From NCBI GenBank assembly GCA_002453315.1, contig DKGO01000083.1, positions 1 through 10,598 of the forward strand: a stretch of 10,598 nucleotides of DNA. Direction: 5' to 3'. The stretch comes from Caryophanales bacterium UBA6768. Lineage in GTDB: Bacteria > Bacillota > Bacilli > Bacillales_D > Amphibacillaceae. The notes under the pieces were generated by a model, which searched no databases, was not told the DNA's origin, and saw nothing but the letters and a program-made list of their open reading frames with translations. The position numbers and the translations under genes were made by a program. Within the stretch, counting starts at the first letter, position 1; the number at the start of each line of letters is the position of its first letter. This document shows positions 6,367 through 10,598 of this stretch, piece after piece.

Positions 6367-6411
6367 TATGAAGTAGGATTCCTTTACAATTCTGAAAATG
6401 GTGGTGATTTT

Positions 6412-7695
6412 ATGGAGTTATTAATAATGATAATTATATTTTTAATAACGGTTATTATTGGTGTGCCAATTGTTGTATCGTTAGGGCTTGCTTCAGTTTC
6501 TTATGTATTATTAACTGGTGAATTCTCACTAATGTCAAATTTACCGCAAAGAATGTTTGCAGGATTAAACAGTTCTGTTTTACTAGCTATTCCATTCTAT
6601 ATATTTCTTGGAGAAATAATGAATAGTAGTGGAATCACATCTCGATTGATTAGATTTTCCCAATCTATCCTTGGTCATTTTAAAGGAGGATTAGCTTATG
6701 TTACTATTGCTGCTAGCGGCTTTTTGGCAGCAATTATTGGATCTTCAAATGCCGTGGCGGCTATTACAAGCAGATCAATAGTTCCTGAAATGATTAAAGA
6801 AGGTTACGATGATGAATACGCAGCAAGTGTATCAACTGCATCTTCAACAGTGGGACCGATTATTCCCCCAAGTCTGGGCTTTATACTTTTTGGATCAGTT
6901 ACAGGAGTCTCTGTTTCTGCTTTATTCCTAGGAGGAATTTTACCGGGAATTATTTTATTACTCTCATTTTTTATTGTCGCTTATATAGGGGCTAGAGTAA
7001 AACAAAATCCGTCTAAAGAAAGGGCTGGGGCAAAAATCATGTTAAAGAGCTTATTAAAGGCTTTATTACCCTTAATGCTCCCTGCTCTTATATTAGGAGG
7101 TATTTTTAGTGGTGTTTTTACAGCTACTGAAGCTGGTGCGGCGGCATGTTTTATAGCATTAATAATAGGAATGTATATATATAGGGAAATTGGATGGAAG
7201 CATCTTCCTGATATAATATTTAAGGCTGCAAACCTCACATCCATAATTTTAATCATTGCTGCAACTGCAAATTATTTTTCCTGGCTATTGTCTATGCAAG
7301 GCATTGGTGAACTTTTGACTGATACGTTCTTATCTATTTCAAACAACCCGATAATTATTTTACTAATGATTAATGTTCTATTACTAATTATTGGTTGTTT
7401 CATGGATCCTCTGCCATCGATCTTAATTTTTGGTCCTCTACTTTTACCAGTGGCTGTAGAAATTGGACTTGATCCCGTACATTTTGGAGTTCTATTTTGT
7501 TTAAATTTGGCAGTTGGTGTAATCACCCCCCCTGTTGGTATGACTTTGTTTGTCGTTACAGCGATTACAAAAGTACCAGTTAATAGATTGATAAAAGGCA
7601 TCCTGCCATATATCGCTGTGATGATAGCTGTTGTTTTACTTATAGCATACTTCCCAACATTAACTATGCTTATACCCAACCTATTTTCAAAATAA
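6412..7695 (+). CDS. TRAP transporter large membrane subunit (DctM family)
   Basis: This is the permease subunit, which couples uptake of the receptor-bound acid to a sodium or proton gradient. From ATG 6412 it has 427 residues, the standard DctM length, with a typical N-terminus (MELLIMIIIFLITVIIGVPI). Hydrophobic segments fill nearly the whole protein. Family landmarks are FAGLNSSVLLAIPFYIFLGE, the GHFKGGLAYVTI segment, AAIIGSSNAVAAI, IVPEMIKEGY and the STVGPIIPPSLGFILFG loop, with the matching second-half segment CFMDPLPSILIFGPLLLPV and VGVITPPVGMTLFV. I chose ATG 6412 because GGTGGTG at 6400-6406 lies 5 bases upstream and because a start at 6343 would add 23 residues not seen in relatives. 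It is the last gene of the transporter set and is followed by an 811-base gap. Confidence 0.93.
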   Translation: MELLIMIIIFLITVIIGVPIVVSLGLASVSYVLLTGEFSLMSNLPQRMFAGLNSSVLLAIPFYIFLGEIMNSSGITSRLIRFSQSILGHFKGGLAYVTIAASGFLAAIIGSSNAVAAITSRSIVPEMIKEGYDDEYAASVSTASSTVGPIIPPSLGFILFGSVTGVSVSALFLGGILPGIILLLSFFIVAYIGARVKQNPSKERAGAKIMLKSLLKALLPLMLPALILGGIFSGVFTATEAGAAACFIALIIGMYIYREIGWKHLPDIIFKAANLTSIILIIAATANYFSWLLSMQGIGELLTDTFLSISNNPIIILLMINVLLLIIGCFMDPLPSILIFGPLLLPVAVEIGLDPVHFGVLFCLNLAVGVITPPVGMTLFVVTAITKVPVNRLIKGILPYIAVMIAVVLLIAYFPTLTMLIPNLFSK

Positions 7696-8065
7696 TTCCA
7701 TTCAGGATTAGATTTGTCTATATTTTGTATTTGAACAGAATTATCAAATTATAGTTCTAAATACGAAGGATTACGCCATTTATGACGGTTCCATCGTAGA
7801 TAGTAGAATGGCAATAGGGTTGGAAATAAAAACGGAGATGATCACATACCTGAAAACCTTGGGCGCGATAATACAGGGACTGACCAAGTAGCTTAAGACT
7901 GTCAATAGCAGTTTCCATTCCTAACTAAATTATCACCAAGTAGTTCGTGTTTTTCCAAAAACAATAGAAGATTAGATTGGAATAAATCAAATAGTTAATA
8001 ATGAGATTGTGGTTTGGTAGATTAAATGATTTGTTGTAGATTTAACTAATAAAATTTGAGGGTTA

Positions 8066-8114
8066 GTTTGCAAACTTGTTAAAGTGAACGTTATCAGAAA
8101 TGCAAGTTGCAAAC
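8066..8114. repeat. Paired GTTTGCAAAC-type palindromes, also a 12-bp inverted repeat
   Basis: GTTTGCAAAC at 8066-8075 is a perfect 10-bp palindrome, and GTTGCAAAC at 8106-8114 is the same with one T missing. Read as a larger unit, GTTTGCAAACTTG (8066-8078) pairs with CAAGTTGCAAAC (8103-8114) with a single bulge, about 24 bases apart. Two like sites some four helical turns apart suggest a cooperatively bound operator. They lie about 400 bases upstream of the Baeyer-Villiger gene. Confidence 0.45.
8083..8096 (-). promoter_or_regulatory. cre-like site (possible CcpA binding)
   Basis: On the minus strand TGATAACGTTCACT agrees with the Bacillus cre consensus TGWAANCGNTNWCA at 9 of 11 defined positions; the mismatches are the first A after W and the last A. 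It sits exactly between the two GTTTGCAAAC-like sites. Catabolite repression of a catabolic gene would be expected in Bacillota, but a two-mismatch site found by eye is weak evidence. Confidence 0.3.
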
Positions 8115-8139
8115 AATGAAAATAGTGGTAGTAATTTAA

Positions 8140-8355
8140 GAGACAATTAATGGATTACGACCTTTAGACTCTGTTGAATATGAATTTGTAGCGCTTCATC
8201 ATTTAATGAAAGCTAGTGGCGCCGGTAATAATCATGCAAATGAGAGCAGGGTTCGGGAAGAGGGTTTATATTTGTATATTAGAGGTAACGGTTATTGTAA
8301 AAATGGAACAGTAGTAAATAGTTTTGATACGACGATCATTATTGAAAGACTATAA
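8140..8355 (+). pseudogene. Possible remnant of a cupin-like protein
   Basis: An open stretch of 71 codons after a TAA ends in TAA 8353. The only ATG, at 8206, has no ribosome binding site, so it does not look like an intact gene. The content is protein-like rather than random: ALHHLMKASGAGNN, HANESR, EEGLYLYIRGNGYCKNG. This resembles a cupin motif 1 (G, H-x-N for H-x-H, E, then a turn with G-x-G), which forms a small metal-binding barrel. If real, both ends and motif 2 are missing and the second His is Asn. Chance or another family remains possible. Confidence 0.25.
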
Positions 8356-8506
8356 AGGAAATTAAAAAACGCACAAAGTCATGAATAGCCTTTCTAGTGA
8401 AAAACGCAGCGGAAAGGATTATATCTTAACAAATGAAGGTATGTAGTTATGGAATGTTATTATCGAAAGAGTTTCTATATTATATTAAATGGGGTGAAAT
8501 TAAGAG

Positions 8507-10141
8507 ATGGAAATTAATCAAAAAGAACTTGACGCCGTTGTCGTAGGTGCCGGATTTTGTGGAATGTACATGCTTCATATTTTGAGTAAGAATGGCTATG
8601 TTACACGTGCATATGAGGCAGGGAGTAGTGTTGGAGGCACCTGGTATTGGAATCGTTACCCAGGTGCAGGATGTGATGTTTCTACATTGTATTATTGTTA
8701 TACATTTTCAGAAGAAATTTATAAAGAATGGACTTGGTCCTCAAAATATGCGGGTCAGGAAGAGATTCTTAAGTATTTAAATTTTGTTGCGGATAAATTG
8801 AATCTTTGGCCTAACATTCAATTCAATACGAGAATTGTTTCCGCACATTTTGATGAAGAAATTAATAGATGGCGAATCCAAACCAATGATGGTGAGGTTG
8901 TTCTTGCGAAATACTTTTTAACTGCACTTGGTCCAATGGGCTCTAAAACTCATTTACCAAATATAAAAGGTTTGAAGGATTTTAAAGGGGAACTGTATCA
9001 TACTGGCAATTGGCCATATGAAGATGTGGATTTCAATGGAAAACGAGTTGGCGTGATTGGTACTGGATCTAGTGGTGCTCAAGCTATTCCGATAATTGCA
9101 GAAGAAGCAGAGGAGTTAACTGTTTTTCAACGAACGCCACAGTGGGTTTTTCCTAAAAATAATACTTCACCCGAGCATGAATATGTTCAAGAGTTGAAAA
9201 AAGATGTTATGGATTTACGACATCAACTGGAAAGGTCATGGTCAGGTTCCCTAGTTGACAATACGAAGAAAAAGCCGTATCCGGCATTTAATGACACAGT
9301 AGAAGAACGTCAAAAACAATATGAAAAATTATGGCGTTCCAGTGGGCTTAACGATCCAGCAATCACCCAAGCATATGATGATGTTTTAACAAACGATTCT
9401 GTTAATGAAGAAGTAGCATGCTTTATACGATCAAAAATTAGAGAAATAGTTAAAGATTCTGAAATTGCTAAAAAATTACTTCCTTACGAACCCGTGGGCG
9501 CTAGAAGGCGTGTCTTTGGCGAAGGATATTATGAGACTTTCAACCGAAACAATGTTTCTTTGGTTGATTTAAGGGACTCACCTATTGTTGAAATAACTCC
9601 AAGGGGATTGAGGACAAAGAATGCTGAACATGAACTCGATATCATTGTTTTTGCAACGGGTTTTGATGCCGCGACAGGGGGATTATTGAAAATGGACATT
9701 AGAGGTAGAAGTGGTTTGACGTTAAAGGATAAATGGAGTGGGTTAAAAAACTTTAAAACAAACTTAGGAGTTGCGAATTCAAAATTTCCAAATATGTTTA
9801 CACTTTTCGGTCCCCATAGTTCAGTAACATTCAACTGTGTTAGAGGAATTGAATTACATGTTGAATGGGTTTTCAAATTTATTGAATATCTTGAAAATAA
9901 TGGTTTCGAAACCTTTGAGACAACTGTCGAAGCTGAAGATAAATGGACTAATTTTATTAAGGATACAAATGACCAGTCAATCCGAACAAAAGTAGATAGC
10001 TGGTATTTTGGAACAAATGTCGAAGGCAAACCTAGGAACTATTTATTGTATTTAGGAGATTATCCAAGCTATAAAAATAAGTTTGATGAAGTTGTTAGGA
10101 AACGGTATGAAGGGTTTATAATGACACCACTATCGACCTAG
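8507..10141 (+). CDS. Flavin-containing Baeyer-Villiger monooxygenase (phenylacetone/cyclohexanone monooxygenase-like)
   Basis: This enzyme likely inserts one oxygen atom next to a ketone, giving an ester or lactone, using FAD, NADPH and O2. The 544 residues match type I Baeyer-Villiger enzymes in length. In order: FAD Rossmann GAGFCG (14-19), GGTWYWNRYPGAGCD (43-57) with the conserved Asp at D57, the type I fingerprint FxGxxxHxxxWP realised as F159, G161, H165, W169, P170, the NADPH Rossmann GTGSSG (185-190), a PVGARRRVFGEGYYETFNR segment (329-347) in the active-site Arg region, and ATGFDAATGG (383-392). In many relatives YPGARCD has Arg where this protein has Gly (G55). GGGGTGA at 8491-8497 lies 9 bases before ATG 8507, supporting the start. 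The alpha/beta hydrolase gene 202 bases downstream could cleave the ester product. The natural substrate is unknown. Confidence 0.93.
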   Translation: MEINQKELDAVVVGAGFCGMYMLHILSKNGYVTRAYEAGSSVGGTWYWNRYPGAGCDVSTLYYCYTFSEEIYKEWTWSSKYAGQEEILKYLNFVADKLNLWPNIQFNTRIVSAHFDEEINRWRIQTNDGEVVLAKYFLTALGPMGSKTHLPNIKGLKDFKGELYHTGNWPYEDVDFNGKRVGVIGTGSSGAQAIPIIAEEAEELTVFQRTPQWVFPKNNTSPEHEYVQELKKDVMDLRHQLERSWSGSLVDNTKKKPYPAFNDTVEERQKQYEKLWRSSGLNDPAITQAYDDVLTNDSVNEEVACFIRSKIREIVKDSEIAKKLLPYEPVGARRRVFGEGYYETFNRNNVSLVDLRDSPIVEITPRGLRTKNAEHELDIIVFATGFDAATGGLLKMDIRGRSGLTLKDKWSGLKNFKTNLGVANSKFPNMFTLFGPHSSVTFNCVRGIELHVEWVFKFIEYLENNGFETFETTVEAEDKWTNFIKDTNDQSIRTKVDSWYFGTNVEGKPRNYLLYLGDYPSYKNKFDEVVRKRYEGFIMTPLST

Positions 10142-10149
10142 TAATCTAA

Positions 10150-10177
10150 TTGACAAACACTACTCAAGAAATAATGC
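10150..10177 (+). promoter_or_regulatory. Weak promoter candidate between the Baeyer-Villiger and hydrolase genes
   Basis: A perfect TTGACA lies at 10150-10155. The only -10-like sequence at a tolerable distance is TAATGC at 10172-10177 (16-base spacer), which is a poor match; AATAAT at 10170-10175 is too close. The 202-base gap holds no other clear signal. Independent expression of the hydrolase gene is possible but unproven. Confidence 0.25.
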
Positions 10178-10343
10178 TTCAAGGTCATCAATAGGTAGAT
10201 GTAAACAGAGGTGTCCAGTGTGAGAAATAAAGGGTCAATTTGGAGAATGATCGAAATAAACTTTAACACGAAACGAATTCATCCAATGTATCTGGTAAGA
10301 AAATTATAAAATCATAGAAATTATACGGAAGGGAGATTAAGAA

Positions 10344-10598
10344 ATGTTCTATAGTCGATATATTATGGTTAATAACATTAAAACCCATTACTTGGAAGCA
10401 GGTAGTGGTTATCCTGTTATAATGTTACACAGTGGTGAATATGGTGCAAACGCTAGAAATAGTTGGGAGTATAATATCGATGCGCTTGCTCAATATTTTC
10501 GTGTATATGCAATTGATATGTTAGGTTATGGGTTTACTGATAAATTATTCAGTTTTGACAATATGAACTTAATGAGAATCAATCATATTAAGAACTTT
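10344..10598 (+). CDS. Alpha/beta hydrolase (meta-cleavage product hydrolase/esterase-like), N-terminal part only
   Basis: The first 85 codons are present and the frame runs off the right edge. The start ATG 10344 follows GAAGGGAGA at 10328-10336 at normal spacing. The layout is that of BphD/MhpC/NicD-like alpha/beta hydrolases: a first beta pair (INTHYLEAG equivalent: VNNIKTHYLEAGSG), the oxyanion-hole strand and turn VIMLHSGEYGANARNSW (HG-G-type, with Ser after His), then LAQYFRVYAIDMLGYGFTDK, the family D-x-x-G-x-G-x-[ST]-D-K motif. The nucleophile elbow and the catalytic Asp and His lie outside the window. Known relatives cleave C-C bonds of ring-fission products, esters, or in NicD's case a formamide. 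Next to a Baeyer-Villiger monooxygenase, ester or lactone hydrolysis is a natural guess. Which reaction applies cannot be told from this fragment. Confidence 0.85.
   Translation, partial: MFYSRYIMVNNIKTHYLEAGSGYPVIMLHSGEYGANARNSWEYNIDALAQYFRVYAIDMLGYGFTDKLFSFDNMNLMRINHIKNF

Larger units (their letters stand above)
7696..8506. other. Intergenic region, 811 bases, with possible gene remnants
   Basis: This is the longest gap of the window. No intact gene is seen. Two stop-to-stop frames stand out: 7712-7891 (59 codons, containing YDGSIVDSRMAIGLEI, not recognised) and 8140-8355 (cupin-like content, annotated separately). Paired GTTTGCAAAC-like sites surround a cre-like sequence at 8066-8114. A weak inverted repeat CCTTTC/GAAAGG lies at 8389-8394 and 8412-8417. 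No T-tract terminator is evident after the TRAP genes. Confidence 0.5.

Noticed and set aside
6981..7679. Two long minus-strand open frames opposite the TRAP large subunit
   Set aside because: They are antisense shadows of a strongly conserved membrane protein and have no independent domain content.
9529..10029. 166-codon minus-strand open frame opposite the Baeyer-Villiger gene
   Set aside because: It is fully inside a gene with clear family motifs; low-complexity Ser/Leu-rich content typical of an antisense frame.
1..10598. Search by eye for IS ends, transposase genes, tRNA or rRNA genes and CRISPR repeats
   Set aside because: No long terminal inverted repeats with target duplications, no transposase-like frames, no cloverleaf-type genes and no regularly spaced repeats were found.

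Overview
The window comes from a low-G+C, AT-rich bacterium, most likely a member of the Bacillota of Bacillus type. This rests on codon use rich in A/T, strong GGAGG-type ribosome binding sites, a TTG start behind a near-perfect Shine-Dalgarno and a short Bacillus-like lipoprotein signal. No rRNA, tRNA, transposase or CRISPR array was seen, and the species cannot be named from the sequence. All nine recognised genes lie on the + strand.

Layout. (1) 2-322: the C-terminal end of a cyclic amidohydrolase (hydantoinase/dihydropyrimidinase/allantoinase type). (2) 632-1846: an FAD aromatic-ring monooxygenase. (3) 1964-2704: a protein of the Asp/Glu racemase - maleate isomerase - arylmalonate decarboxylase superfamily that lacks both usual catalytic cysteines. 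(4) 3395-4000: an isochorismatase-fold cysteine amidohydrolase that starts at TTG. (5) 4195-7695: a complete TRAP transporter made of a lipoprotein receptor, a small membrane subunit and a large membrane subunit. (6) 8507-10141: a flavin-dependent Baeyer-Villiger monooxygenase. (7) 10344 to the end: the first 85 codons of an alpha/beta hydrolase.

Taken together this reads as a catabolic island for a cyclic or aromatic, probably nitrogen-containing acid. TRAP imports the carboxylate, the flavin enzymes oxygenate it, and the hydrolases and amidases open and trim the product. Two known plans overlap with it. One is the maleamate (nicotinate-type) route, whose protein families are FAD monooxygenase, alpha/beta-hydrolase deformylase, isochorismatase-type maleamate amidase and maleate isomerase. 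The other is a hydantoin-type route: cyclic amidohydrolase, racemase-fold protein and N-carbamoyl amidase. Neither plan explains every gene, and the substrate is unknown.

The cluster is unusually loose. By my boundaries about 3.0 kb (29%) is non-coding, in gaps of 109 to 811 bases. The gaps hold several palindromes: a GntR-type operator before the TRAP receptor gene, interleaved inverted repeats over a promoter-like -10 before the amidohydrolase, several palindromes inside the transporter operon, and paired GTTTGCAAAC-like sites around a cre-like sequence before the Baeyer-Villiger gene. Individually controlled genes or decayed former genes could both account for this. No regulator gene lies inside the window.
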